A DNA stretch of 64,000 nucleotides from Hymenobacter lucidus (GCF_020447265.1 NZ_JAJADR010000001.1:1488001-1552000), one strand, 5' to 3'. Positions 41,979 through 50,965 are shown, counted from the first letter of the stretch. Notes: generated by a model from the letters alone, not told the origin. Numbers and translations are program-made.

Positions 41979-43775
41979 ATGAGTCGTTCTGTTGGTTTTC
42001 TACCTGGTATCACCTTAAATTTTTCTGCTGTGCGTTGCTTGCTCCTCTACTCGCTGGTGGCCGGTCTTAGTGCTGGTGCAACTACCCTGGCACTTCCCGC
42101 CGCCGCTACTTCTCCGCGTACCGGCCCTACTGGTCTGGCGCCGGTGGCCCTGCCGGTGCAAAATGCCGGTACTGGCCTCACGGGCAGCTACTTCGCCAGT
42201 GGCTCACTGGCCGGGGCTACGGTACTGCGCCGCGTCGATCCGGCCATCGACTTCAACTGGGGGCAGGGCTCACCCGGCCCGGGCCTACCCAACGACAATT
42301 TCTCGGCCCGCTGGGAAGGCTTGGTAGCGGCAGCCTCCACGGGCAGCTACCGTTTCGTGGCCAAAACCAACGACGAAGTACGGGTGTGGGTAAACGGTAA
42401 AAAGATTATCGACACCTTCAACGGCAGCAAAAGCGGTGCCCAGAGCAGTGGCGTTGGGTTGGCGGCCGGCGAGAAAACCACCATCAAGATTGAGTTTGCC
42501 GAAGGCGAAGGCGACGCCCAGTTTCAGCTGATGTGGGCCCCGCCCGGTCAAAGCCCTCAGCTGATACCCAGCAGCAGTCTGTATCCGCTCGGCTCGCCTA
42601 CCACCCCCGACCCGCCGGGCTCCACCCCACCCGTAGTGGCCAAAGCGGCCGTGAAGCCCACGCCCAAGCCCGCCCCGGCCAAAGCGCCCGTGAAGCCGGA
42701 ACCTAAGCCGGCCGTAGCCAAAGCCGCCGCGCCGGCTAAGCCCGTAGCCAAAGTGCCCGCCGCCGAAACCGAGGAAGCCAAGGCCGCCAGAGCCGCCAAG
42801 GCCGCCGCTGCTGTCGAAGCCAAAGCCCAGGCCGTAGCCGATGCCAAGGCCAAAGCCGAAGCCAAGGCCGTAGCCGAAGCTAAAGTGAAAGCCGATAAAG
42901 CAGCGGCCAAAGCGGCAGCAGAAACAGCCAAAGCCAATAAGGAAAATCCGCCGCCCATTGCGCCCGGCGTATACGTGCTGACCTCGCGCACCACCGGCAA
43001 GCCTCTGGAAGTGGTAGACCCCTATCGGCCCAATACCCACGCCTACCAGCCCGAGGCCGTGGGTGCCGCCGCAGTACCAGGCACGCCGGCCGCGGCCCGC
43101 AGCACAGCCCCGCAGTGGCGCATCGAAAGCCTGAGCGACGGGTACTACCGCCTCGTGGTGCCCGGCAACAACCGCGTGCTGGAAGTGCTGGGCAGCTCTA
43201 CCTCCAACGGCGCCGACCTGGATTTGTGGCCCTACTACAGCGGCAACAACCAGGTATGGCGCATCGAGCCGGCCGAGCAGGAAGGCTACTATAAGCTGGT
43301 GGCCAAGCACAGCAAAAAAGCTTTGACGGCCCGCGACTCGGCTGATGCCGCCGCTGGCGAAATAAAGCAGTGGCGTGACAACGGCCGCGAAAACCAGATG
43401 TGGAAATTACAACCGGTGCAAGCCCAGGAGCCGACTCCCGTGGCTATGGCCGGCAACCGGGCTGGTATAGGAGCCCACAAAATGAGCCTCTACCCCAACC
43501 CCAGCAACGGCGTGGTGCAGCTACGCTACGAGCTGCCCGAGGAAATGCCGATGGGCTGGGTGCTCTACAACCAGAGCGGCGCCCCGGTGCGCGTATCCGA
43601 CTACCGCAAGCAGCCCGCCGGAACCCACCACCAAACTCTGGACTTCACTGGCCTGCCCACCGGCGACTACAACCTGCGCATGACCGTAGGCACCGTCACA
43701 ACCCGCGAATCATTGCAGCTGCGCAGCCCGAAGGCGGTAATTCCGGACGCGGCGGCCAACCCGAACGGCAACTAA
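41979..43775 (+). CDS. PA14-ricin-T9SS surface protein
   Basis: A 598-residue exported protein with an N-terminal signal (about 15-40), then a PA14 glycan-binding domain (about 60-200, with GLTGSYFASGSLAG and the NDEVRVWVNGKKIIDTF hallmark). A 110-residue Ala/Lys/Pro/Glu linker (about 215-325, with VKPTPKPAPAKAPVKPEP and KAKAEAKAVAEAKVKA) follows. Then come a ricin-type beta-trefoil module (about 330-480, with VYVLTSRTTGKPLEV and NNQVWRIEP) and a T9SS sorting domain (SLYPNPSNGVVQLRYELP). Two carbohydrate-binding folds suggest a surface glycan binder. The ATG at 41979 was preferred to an upstream TTG at 41964. Confidence 0.88.
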   Translation: MSRSVGFLPGITLNFSAVRCLLLYSLVAGLSAGATTLALPAAATSPRTGPTGLAPVALPVQNAGTGLTGSYFASGSLAGATVLRRVDPAIDFNWGQGSPGPGLPNDNFSARWEGLVAAASTGSYRFVAKTNDEVRVWVNGKKIIDTFNGSKSGAQSSGVGLAAGEKTTIKIEFAEGEGDAQFQLMWAPPGQSPQLIPSSSLYPLGSPTTPDPPGSTPPVVAKAAVKPTPKPAPAKAPVKPEPKPAVAKAAAPAKPVAKVPAAETEEAKAARAAKAAAAVEAKAQAVADAKAKAEAKAVAEAKVKADKAAAKAAAETAKANKENPPPIAPGVYVLTSRTTGKPLEVVDPYRPNTHAYQPEAVGAAAVPGTPAAARSTAPQWRIESLSDGYYRLVVPGNNRVLEVLGSSTSNGADLDLWPYYSGNNQVWRIEPAEQEGYYKLVAKHSKKALTARDSADAAAGEIKQWRDNGRENQMWKLQPVQAQEPTPVAMAGNRAGIGAHKMSLYPNPSNGVVQLRYELPEEMPMGWVLYNQSGAPVRVSDYRKQPAGTHHQTLDFTGLPTGDYNLRMTVGTVTTRESLQLRSPKAVIPDAAANPNGN

Positions 43776-43798
43776 GCATTTTTGATGTGACTGAATAC

Positions 43799-43830
43799 AA
43801 ACGGGCGGCTCCAGATGGGGCCGCCCGTTT
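43799..43830 (+). terminator. Terminator after the PA14-ricin gene
   Basis: AAACGGGCGGC pairs with GCCGCCCGTTT, followed by TGTGTTT. It lies about 25 bases after the stop codon. Confidence 0.75.
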
Positions 43831-43922
43831 TGTGTTTGTGTGGTGACTACCTAGACAAAGGTAGAGCTGATGAGGGCTGATGTGTTGTCTTATCTGGAAC
43901 GTTTTTCACCACTAATGGAACA

Positions 43923-44009
43923 GTCATGTCGAGCCTGTTGAAGCATCTCTACTGCACTGGTAATCAGATTGCTTTGGCGGTAGAGATGCTTCGACAGGCT
44001 CAGCATGAC
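43923..44009. repeat. Long imperfect inverted repeat
   Basis: The 30-base arms at 43923-43952 and 43980-44009 match at about 27 positions. The left arm holds GTCATGTCGAGCCTGTTGAA and ends CATCTCTAC. The right arm starts GTAGAGATGCTTCGACAGGC. It lies between convergent genes and probably acts as a terminator or REP-like element. From memory, this CATGCTGAGCCTGTCGAAGC-type repeat recurs in Hymenobacter intergenic DNA. Confidence 0.75.
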
Positions 44010-44038
44010 GTTCATTCTTCTTGCTTTTTCTGCTTGGC

Positions 44039-45940
44039 TTAATACAGTACCCGAAACTTAATTGTGTGCTCTACCTCGCGCAGGGCCTGAATTACTTCCT
44101 GGTCGTATTCCTGGTTGATATCGGTGATGACGTAGCCGATGTGCTCGTTGGTTTTCAGGTACTGGCCCAGGATGTTGACGTGGTGCTCGGCCAACACGTT
44201 GTTGATGCGGGCCAGCACGCCGGGCACGTTGGCGTGAATGTGGATGAGGCGGTGGGCTTGCTGAATGGGCAGCTGAATGTTGGGGAAGTTGACGCTCTGC
44301 TGGGTGTTGCCGGTATTTACGTACTGCATGATGCGCTCCGGCACAAACTCGGCAATGTTGCGCTGGGCCTCGGCCGTGCTACCGCCGATGTGGGGCGTGA
44401 GCAGCACGTTGGGCAGGCCGCGCAGTTCGTTTTCGAAACTTTCGCTGTTGGTTTTGGGCTCGTAGGGAAACACATCCACGGCCGCGCCGCCGAGGTGGCC
44501 GCTGCGCAGGGCGGCGGCCAGGGCCGGCACATCTACTACGTGGCCACGGGCGTTGTTGAGGAACAAGGCGCCGGGCTTCATCAAGGCCAGTTCGCGGGCC
44601 CCGATGAAGTTCTCGTTTTCCCGCCGGCCGTCGATGTGCAACGTGACGACGTCGGCCTGCTGGAGCAGCTCTTCCAGGGTGCGGCAGCGCACGGCGTTGC
44701 CCAGCTGCAGCTTTTCGGCCACGTCGTAGTAGAGCACCTGCATTCCTACGGCCTCGGCCACCACCGAAAGCTGGCTGCCGATGTTGCCGTAGCCCACGAT
44801 GCCGAGCTTCTTGCCCCGGATTTCAAACGCGCCCTTCGCCGACTTATCCCACTCGCCCAGGTGCATCTTGGGGTTTTTCTCCGGAATGCGGCGGGCCAGC
44901 ACGATGATTTCGCCCAAAGCCAGCTCCACCACCGAGCGGGTGTTGCTGAACGGGGCATTAAACACGGCCACGCCGCGCTTCATGGCTTCGGGGAGGTCAA
45001 TCTGGTTGGTGCCGATGCAGAAGGCGCCGATGGCAATCAGGCGGTTGGCTTTTTCCAGCACCCGGGCCGTTACCTGGGTTTTGCTCCGGATGCCCAGGAT
45101 GCTCACGCCCTCGATGCGCTCCATCAGCTCGTCTTCGTCGAGGCCACCGGGCACGGTATCCACTTGGTAGCCTTCGGCCCGGAACAGCTCGGCGGCCCGC
45201 ACGTCGGGGTTTTCGAGCAGCAATACTTTGATGCGGTTTTTGGGGTAGCTCAGGGTCATGGGTAGCTTATTCTGGTAGAGAAACTCGTCGAAAGAGGGAA
45301 GAACTTCATCGGCGCGGGCCACTACGGCGGCGCGGCTCACGTTTTCGGTAAAGGCGTAAAAGCGGTTGGCCAGGCCTGCCTCGCGAATCTGGTAGTCGGT
45401 GTAGCCGTCGCCGAGCACGTACACGTCGCCGCTCAGATCCAGCTCCCGCAGCTGCAGAATCTTGCCCCCGTCGCGGCTCAGCACGTTGTTGGGGTCGAAG
45501 CCGGTGATGCGGCCCGTCTCGTCGAAGGTGAAGGTGTTGGCCAGCACATGGTCGGCGTCGATGCCGAAGTCGGCTACGACGGGCTCGATAAACTCGCGGA
45601 AGCCGCTGCTCACGATGTAGATGCGGCCCGGAAACTGCTCGAAGAAGCCCCGGTTGCGCACGATACTCTCCGACACCTTGCCCTTGAGCTGCTGCACCAG
45701 CAGCGGCAAATGCTCGCGCCGAGCCGGCAGCAGGGCCAGCCGCTGCTTCAACGACTCCGAGAAGCTCAGGCTGCCGCTCATGCCCCGGTCGGTGAGGGCC
45801 CGGATGTCGCCGACTACTTTTTCGCGGTCGGGGTGGCCCTGCAAGGCAATATCGGCCAACTCATCGAGACCTTCCACCTGGGTGAAGGTACTGTCGAAGT
45901 CGATGATGAGGTAGGGCAACGGGGTGTTCGGTTTGGGCAT
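44039..45940 (-). CDS. Phosphoserine phosphatase-phosphoglycerate dehydrogenase fusion
   Basis: A 633-residue two-enzyme polypeptide of serine biosynthesis. Residues 1-225 form a HAD phosphatase like SerB: nucleophile motif IIDFDSTFT with Asp14, the SSGF motif, and the metal motif VYVLGDGYTD. Residues about 228-550 are a D-3-phosphoglycerate dehydrogenase like SerA: NAD motif GIVGYGNIGSQ, Arg in NNARGHVVD, and His in TPHIGGSTAEAQ. An ACT domain (about 560-633, with HANVPGVLARINNVLAEHHV) may sense serine. The first and last steps of the pathway are thus joined, while SerC is not nearby. The start at 45940 (MPKPNTPLPY) was preferred to one 10 codons upstream. Confidence 0.93.
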   Translation of the reverse strand: MPKPNTPLPYLIIDFDSTFTQVEGLDELADIALQGHPDREKVVGDIRALTDRGMSGSLSFSESLKQRLALLPARREHLPLLVQQLKGKVSESIVRNRGFFEQFPGRIYIVSSGFREFIEPVVADFGIDADHVLANTFTFDETGRITGFDPNNVLSRDGGKILQLRELDLSGDVYVLGDGYTDYQIREAGLANRFYAFTENVSRAAVVARADEVLPSFDEFLYQNKLPMTLSYPKNRIKVLLLENPDVRAAELFRAEGYQVDTVPGGLDEDELMERIEGVSILGIRSKTQVTARVLEKANRLIAIGAFCIGTNQIDLPEAMKRGVAVFNAPFSNTRSVVELALGEIIVLARRIPEKNPKMHLGEWDKSAKGAFEIRGKKLGIVGYGNIGSQLSVVAEAVGMQVLYYDVAEKLQLGNAVRCRTLEELLQQADVVTLHIDGRRENENFIGARELALMKPGALFLNNARGHVVDVPALAAALRSGHLGGAAVDVFPYEPKTNSESFENELRGLPNVLLTPHIGGSTAEAQRNIAEFVPERIMQYVNTGNTQQSVNFPNIQLPIQQAHRLIHIHANVPGVLARINNVLAEHHVNILGQYLKTNEHIGYVITDINQEYDQEVIQALREVEHTIKFRVLY

Positions 45941-46059
45941 AGTGGCGGTAATATCGGGCACAAAAGCCATTCGGGCTGGGAAAATTCTTGCCGGAAGTTT
46001 ACAACCTTTGCTCAGCTTGGTGGCTCATCCTCAAAATACCTTAGCCCTCAGTAGTTGTT

Positions 46060-46767
46060 ATGAAGAAGTGTACGCTATTTTTCCTTGGTGCCCTGGCCGC
46101 CCACCTCAGCTACGGCCAGCAGACGGAGGTTTCGTTTCACCTCACTTCGGGTGCGGCCAGTTTCCGGGGCTCCTCGGCTGCCGGTAGCTCCTTTATTATT
46201 GCCCCCATGATGGGGGAAGGACCGTATACCAACAACATCTACGGCTCCCGACCTGCCTTTTCCTACGGGGTGGCGGGGCAGGCCCAGCGCCTCACCGAAG
46301 GTGAAAACCTGGTGGGTGTGCAGGCCGGCTATGAGGTATTGCGTAGCCGCGTGCAGATTGTTAGCGTGGTTAACCGGTCCAATCAGGTCATTGCCACGGA
46401 TGGCAAAAGTATCCTTACCAACTCCTTTGTCAGCGTGCATCCGTTTGGGGGCCACCGTTTCGAGCTGCCTGGCGTGGCGTTGGACCTGACGGCGGGCCCG
46501 GAAATGGGGCTGCTGCTGCACAGCGAGGAGAAAGGGGAGGCGCTAAGCCCTACCGGAGCCCGCTACACCAGCAGCCGTGGCCACGACCATCCCGAAGTAG
46601 ATATCCGCTTCCGGGCCAACCTGACGGCTCACCACCAGCGCACTTCCCTGTCGGTGGGCTATTCCTATGGGCTGACCAACTACCGCAGAAGTGAGCTGGG
46701 CAGCACGGGAGAAGCGTACACGCAGGTTTTTCGGGTGGGCCTGGGGTTCCGGTTGCTGGAGCTGTAG
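46060..46767 (+). CDS. Exported outer-membrane beta-barrel-like protein
   Basis: A 235-residue protein with a signal peptide (MKKCTLFFLGALAAHLSYGQ). The mature part alternates hydrophobic and polar residues in strands such as RFELPGVALDLTAGPEMGLL and RTSLSVGYSYGLTNYR, and ends in the barrel-like VFRVGLGFRLLEL. It fits a small outer-membrane beta-barrel of unknown function. The gene diverges from the serine fusion gene and is followed by another exported protein. Confidence 0.65.
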   Translation: MKKCTLFFLGALAAHLSYGQQTEVSFHLTSGAASFRGSSAAGSSFIIAPMMGEGPYTNNIYGSRPAFSYGVAGQAQRLTEGENLVGVQAGYEVLRSRVQIVSVVNRSNQVIATDGKSILTNSFVSVHPFGGHRFELPGVALDLTAGPEMGLLLHSEEKGEALSPTGARYTSSRGHDHPEVDIRFRANLTAHHQRTSLSVGYSYGLTNYRRSELGSTGEAYTQVFRVGLGFRLLEL

Positions 46768-46861
46768 CCAATGGAGGATTTCGGCGTCGGCTGGTTATGT
46801 CAATAAATAGCCGTAGCGACTGTATCTTAGCTTGTCTATCACCTGTTGCCTGTCCTGATTC

Positions 46862-47530
46862 GTGTCTGCCTGTTTCCGCCTTTTGCTTGTGTTGCTGCTG
46901 AGTACTGCCGCGCCGCTTGTTGCCACGGCCGGCGGCGTGGTGGTGCAGCAGGTAACGGCCGCCGAATACCAGCAGGCCCGCAAGGCGGCGCGGCCGGGCC
47001 GCACGGTTGTCACGTTTCCGGTGCGCAAGCAGGGCCGCCGCCTCAGCATTCCGACCAGCACCGGGCCCGTCGTGTTGCAGGATATGATTGTTGGCGAAGC
47101 GGAGGTAAACCAGGGCCACTCCGAAGGTGAAACCACCATTTACACTTACCACGGCTACCTATCGCACTTCAAGCGGCACCTAGTGGAGGCTGCCTACTAC
47201 GAAACCACCCAGTGGCTGCTCATCGGGCCCGACGGCCGCCGCCTCACGCTGTGGGGCAAGCCCTTATATGCCCCCGACCAGAACCGCCTCGTCAGTATCT
47301 GCCAGGGGCTTGAGTACAGTGGTGGCCAGCCGAATATTGTGCAGCTGTTTCAGCTTAAAAACGGGGTGCTGCAGTCCACCTGGGAACTTCGGCCCACTGC
47401 CTGGGAGCCGGAAGAAATTTTCTGGGCCTCGCCCACGCTGCTTTACCTCAAGCGGGCAAACTACTCGGCCACCGGCCAGGAGCTTCCCGCCAGCCGCCGC
47501 TACAGCTACTGTAAGCTGCTTATTGAGTAG
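46862..47530 (+). CDS. Hypothetical exported protein
   Basis: I do not recognise the family. The 222-residue frame opens with GTG and begins with a signal peptide (MSACFRLLLVLLLSTAAPLVA, cut near ATA). The mature part contains YHGYLSHFKRHLVEAAYYET and WLLIGPDGRRLTLWGKPLYA, a pattern seen in small secreted Bacteroidota proteins. It lies about 95 bases after the barrel gene on the same strand and may be co-transcribed. Confidence 0.65.
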   Translation: MSACFRLLLVLLLSTAAPLVATAGGVVVQQVTAAEYQQARKAARPGRTVVTFPVRKQGRRLSIPTSTGPVVLQDMIVGEAEVNQGHSEGETTIYTYHGYLSHFKRHLVEAAYYETTQWLLIGPDGRRLTLWGKPLYAPDQNRLVSICQGLEYSGGQPNIVQLFQLKNGVLQSTWELRPTAWEPEEIFWASPTLLYLKRANYSATGQELPASRRYSYCKLLIE

Positions 47531-47571
47531 AGAGCCTGCGCGATGAAGAGCTTGTTTTTTCGTACAGAAAC

Positions 47572-47961
47572 TCAGCTTTCGTAGAACTCTACTGGCAGCC
47601 CATCGGGGTCCTGAACAAAAGTGAAGCGGCGGCCCGTAAACTCATCGGTGCGGATGGGCTCCGAAGCCACCGCGTGCTGCATGAGCCAGACCACGGCGGC
47701 ATCCAGGTCGGAGACGGCGAAAGCCAGGTGGCGCAGGCCGGCGGCTTCGGGATGCGTGGGGCGCGGTGGTGGGCCAGGGAAAGAAAACAGCTCGATGACG
47801 TAGTGCCCGTGCAGCGCCAGGTCCAGCTTATAGGAGTCTCGCTCGGCACGGTACACTTCCCGGATAATGCCTAGGCCGAGCACTTCGGTGTAGAAGTGTT
47901 TCGACACGGTGTAGTTGGAGGCAATGATGGCAATGTGGTGAACGTGCAGCAGCGGAAGCAT
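47572..47961 (-). CDS. VOC-family protein (glyoxalase-like)
   Basis: A 129-residue single-domain vicinal-oxygen-chelate protein with two beta-alpha-beta-beta-beta modules. The first His (VHHIAIIASNY), the second-module His (GLRHLAFAVSDLDAAV) and the terminal Glu (DPDGLPVEFYES) are candidate metal ligands. It resembles the YaeR/SMU1112c branch of VOC proteins. The substrate is unknown. It is the downstream partner of the DUF421 gene on the minus strand. Confidence 0.85.
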   Translation of the reverse strand: MLPLLHVHHIAIIASNYTVSKHFYTEVLGLGIIREVYRAERDSYKLDLALHGHYVIELFSFPGPPPRPTHPEAAGLRHLAFAVSDLDAAVVWLMQHAVASEPIRTDEFTGRRFTFVQDPDGLPVEFYES

Positions 47962-48013
47962 AGGCGGCGGAAAGAAACAAACCCCGACGAAGGGCCGGGC
48001 AAAGCAACGAAAT

Positions 48014-48727
48014 TTAGCTTATCCGCTTTTCGTCGCCGGCCGGAATCCACTGGTCGTCCTGGCACACCGGGCACTGGGCTACGCCGCCTTTGGGCAGCTC
48101 CTGCACCTGGCCGCAGGTGCAGCAGGCATAGTGGTCGGCTTCCGGCACGCGGCGGTGCAGCTGCTCCAGCCGCTCGGGCCAGATAGGCAAGCCGGGGCGC
48201 ACGTCCTCATCAGAAAAAAAGTAGATGCTGATGTCGCCGGTGGCTTCGATGTAGGCCCGGCGCACCTGGCCCAGGTGCTCTACCTGCATCTGGCGCAACT
48301 CCCCAAACAGTTCTTTCTGGGTCAGGTTCTGCTGTCGAAACTGCTCAATACAAATCCGACCGTCCTCGACCAGCAGCACGGGCTTGCCTTCGAGCCAGTC
48401 GGAGAACTTGGGGAATTTCTCGGTAAGCCAGTTGAAAAGCAGATACATGCCCGATACCACCGCAAACACCACGGCCGCGTGCAGCAGCGGCGTATCGTCG
48501 TAGAGCATGGCGTCGCCGGCGGCCGAGCCCAGGGCCAAAATGATGCTCAGCTCGAAGATGGACAGCTGCCGAACCCCGCGCCGGCCCGTTACGCGCAGGG
48601 CCCCAATAATCATCAGATAGGTAACGACGCAGCGCAGGGCCACTTCCAGCAGAAACAGGGGCGGAGCGTCTTCCGAAAACAGCACGCGCTGCCAGTCGAA
48701 GGGTTGAATATCAGCAGCAAGCAGCAT
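48014..48727 (-). CDS. DUF421 membrane protein with zinc ribbon
   Basis: A 237-residue protein. Residues about 25-100 contain transmembrane helices with the DUF421 signature (GRRGVRQLSIFELSIILALG, SAAGDAMLYDDTPLLHA). The soluble part includes GKPVLLVEDGRICIEQFRQQ, as in YetF-type proteins, and the C-terminus adds a Cys cluster (CCTCGQ, then CPVCQDDQW) that reads as a rubredoxin-like zinc ribbon. DUF421 proteins are of uncertain function. The gene is upstream of the VOC gene and diverges from an AraC regulator. Confidence 0.85.
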   Translation of the reverse strand: MLLAADIQPFDWQRVLFSEDAPPLFLLEVALRCVVTYLMIIGALRVTGRRGVRQLSIFELSIILALGSAAGDAMLYDDTPLLHAAVVFAVVSGMYLLFNWLTEKFPKFSDWLEGKPVLLVEDGRICIEQFRQQNLTQKELFGELRQMQVEHLGQVRRAYIEATGDISIYFFSDEDVRPGLPIWPERLEQLHRRVPEADHYACCTCGQVQELPKGGVAQCPVCQDDQWIPAGDEKRIS

Positions 48728-48868
48728 AGGCCGGGGTATAGTTGCTGTTGCTAACGCAGTTTGGGGCGCTAGTGTTCAGCTTATTGGCCGCAGCACGATG
48801 CCGCAGTTGAAGGCATGCTGCTTTACGTAGTTTTATTAGATTTCCTGTATATCAAAGCCTTATAGAAG

Positions 48869-49693
48869 ATGGTCGTCCGCTTTGTTTTGCCCGCCGAGCC
48901 GCTGCGCCCTTTTGTGCAGTACTATTTTCTGCTGCACACCCGCCACGACCAACGGCAGCTGCACCGGGCCGTGAAACCCATGCCGCCTGCCCCGCAGCAG
49001 TGCCTGTACTTTTACCCGCGGGATGCCATGCGCATGTTTCATTACGGCGAGAATCGGGACCTGCTGTTGCCACGCAGCATTGTGGTGGGGCCGCAGGTGT
49101 CGCGCATCGACCTGCATTTTGCCCCCGACCACCTCGTGGTGTGCGCGGCGTTCTGGCCGGGCGGGCTGCACCGGCTGCTGGGCGTGCCGGTAAAGGAACT
49201 GCTCGACTTTTCGGTGGAAGCCCGCGCGTTGCTGGGGCCCGCTGTGGCGGAAGTGGAAGACCGACTGGCCGAAACCACCAGCTACTCCACGATGCTGGAA
49301 CTACTAGAAAACTACTTGCTGCGGGCTCTGCGGCGGGTGCAGCGGCCCATGCGGCCCGTTGACCGGCTGCTGCCGCTGCTGCTGTCGGCGGGTCGCGCCT
49401 CCGATTCGCTCGACGCGCTGGCCGCCGATGCCTGCCTGAGTGCCCGGCAGTTTGAACGGCATTTTTTCGAGCGAGTCGGCCTGGCGCCCAAGCTCTACGC
49501 CCGCATCGTGCGCTTCGACCAGGCTTTTCGGCTGAAAGAACAGCACCCCGAGCTCGACTGGCTGAGCGTGGCCGTGCGCTGTGGCTACTACGATTACCGG
49601 CATCTGGTGCGCGACTTCAAGGAGTTTGCCGGCGTGACGCCACCCGTGCTGCTGGCGGCTGAAACGGCCTACGCTGCTTTAGCCCGCCCGTGA
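48869..49693 (+). CDS. AraC-family transcriptional regulator
   Basis: A 274-residue protein with an N-terminal effector domain (LRPFVQYYFLLHTRHDQRQ, FWPGGLHRLLGVPVKEL, typical of the DUF6597-type half) and a C-terminal double HTH. The first HTH is LAADACLSARQFERHFFERVG and the second WLSVAVRCGYYDYRHLVRDF, followed by KEFAGVTPP. Target genes are not evident, though a secreted SnoaL-like gene follows on the same strand. Confidence 0.9.
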   Translation: MVVRFVLPAEPLRPFVQYYFLLHTRHDQRQLHRAVKPMPPAPQQCLYFYPRDAMRMFHYGENRDLLLPRSIVVGPQVSRIDLHFAPDHLVVCAAFWPGGLHRLLGVPVKELLDFSVEARALLGPAVAEVEDRLAETTSYSTMLELLENYLLRALRRVQRPMRPVDRLLPLLLSAGRASDSLDALAADACLSARQFERHFFERVGLAPKLYARIVRFDQAFRLKEQHPELDWLSVAVRCGYYDYRHLVRDFKEFAGVTPPVLLAAETAYAALARP

Positions 49694-49784
49694 AGCGTAT
49701 CCGGCTTATTATGTCGGTTTTTTACTACCAGGAGCGGGGCCCGGCAGGGTAGGTTTGCCCTATCACCAACCTCCTTTCTCCGCT

Positions 49785-50321
49785 ATGAAAAAGCTCTTGC
49801 TCTTCAGCCTGGCCGGCCTGCTGGCCTCCCAGCTTAGTGTGGCCCAAACCACAGCCGCCCCGCCCTTGCCCGCGGCTGATGAGGCCGCCGTGCGCACCCT
49901 CGTAAGCCGTATGATGACCAATTGGAACGCTCACCAGTTCGCCGATATGGCCACCTACACCACCGACGACGTGAGCTGGGTAAACATTGTGGGTATGTGG
50001 TGGCAGGGCCGCCCGCAGGTGCAGCAGGCTCACCAGGCCATTTTCGACGCAATTTTCAAAGGTGTTACATTCAAGCCCGGAGCCCTCACCCTGCGCGCCA
50101 TCACGCCGGATGTGGTAGTGGCCAACCAGTACTGCAGCGTGGGGGCCTACTACCCGCCCGACGGCGTGAACCGGGGCACCAACAAAATGGGCGACGACCA
50201 GGACTTAGTAACGCTGGTACTGGTGAAACGCCAAGGCAAGTGGCTGCTGACGGCCGGTCATAATACTGTGGTAGACGCGCGGGCGGCGGCTAATAACCCC
50301 GTGAAAATGGCGGCTAAGTAA
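49785..50321 (+). CDS. Exported SnoaL-like (NTF2 fold) protein
   Basis: A 178-residue protein with a signal peptide (MKKLLLFSLAGLLASQLSVA, cut near AQT), then a cone-shaped SnoaL/SgcJ-type fold with AAVRTLVSRMMTNWNAHQFA, TYTTDDVSWVNIVGMWWQGR and LVTLVLVKRQGKWLLTAGHN. The family includes polyketide cyclases and hydrolases, but many exported members have no known activity. It follows the AraC gene by about 90 bases, and a strong terminator lies downstream. Confidence 0.85.
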   Translation: MKKLLLFSLAGLLASQLSVAQTTAAPPLPAADEAAVRTLVSRMMTNWNAHQFADMATYTTDDVSWVNIVGMWWQGRPQVQQAHQAIFDAIFKGVTFKPGALTLRAITPDVVVANQYCSVGAYYPPDGVNRGTNKMGDDQDLVTLVLVKRQGKWLLTAGHNTVVDARAAANNPVKMAAK

Positions 50322-50368
50322 GTAGCGCCAATAGGTGAAGTCCGGTGTTGGCCGGGTTTTAATAAACA

Positions 50369-50410
50369 GTAAAAAGCCCGGCCGCAGATAGTTGCGGCCG
50401 GGCTTTTTAC
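50369..50410. terminator. Bidirectional terminator
   Basis: GTAAAAAGCCCGGCCGCA pairs over 18 bp with TGCGGCCGGGCTTTTTAC around the loop GATAGT. It lies between the convergent SnoaL-like gene and the small Thr-rich gene. Confidence 0.9.
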
Positions 50411-50433
50411 TCGTCGAAAGAACAAGTCAGAAC

Positions 50434-50739
50434 TTAGTCTTTCGGCTTGATTTTAGTCTTTTTGCGTTTGTCCTTCACCTTTGCATCATTGGGGATGGTT
50501 GACGCCGGTGGGCTCTGTACTACCGTGGTGGTAGTGGCCGGGTCTACCGTCGTGGTCGTCGACTCGACGGTGGTAGTGGCAGGAGCGGCCATAACGGGTG
50601 CAGCAGCCGGCGTGGCGGGGGTAGCCGGGGTAGCAGGCGTCACGGTGGTTTGCTTCGTGGTGGTAGTCGTGCTCGACTGAGCCTGGGCCGAATATGCACC
50701 CGTGGCGAACAAGGCGGCGAAAACAAGGAGCTTCTTCAT
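50434..50739 (-). CDS. Small exported Thr/Ala/Pro-rich protein
   Basis: A 101-residue protein with a signal peptide (MKKLLVFAALFATGAYSAQA). Its mature chain is almost entirely low complexity (SSTTTTTKQTTVTPATPATP, ATTTTVV) and ends in a Lys-rich tail (KVKDKRKKTKIKPKD). It has no recognisable domain and is probably disordered in the periplasm or cell envelope. The coding call rests on the clear signal peptide and the terminator at its 3' end. Confidence 0.65.
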   Translation of the reverse strand: MKKLLVFAALFATGAYSAQAQSSTTTTTKQTTVTPATPATPATPAAAPVMAAPATTTVESTTTTVDPATTTTVVQSPPASTIPNDAKVKDKRKKTKIKPKD

Positions 50740-50965
50740 GGGAGCAATAGTTTCGTTGAACCATAAGCGGGCTTGGTGGGAAAGCCGCTTTCGAGTTGCC
50801 TCTAACGAAGCTCAACGGAAAAGGGTTGCTTGGGTGGCTGCCTCCGGTAATGCGGGCATCTTCCGGCGGCCGGAGTGCGTACGCCAAAGTCGCGTTTTGC
50901 GCCGCTTGCCTCACAAAACGGCCCCGAGCCGGTTTACCTGCCTGCACCCCTGACCTTCCCCACTC

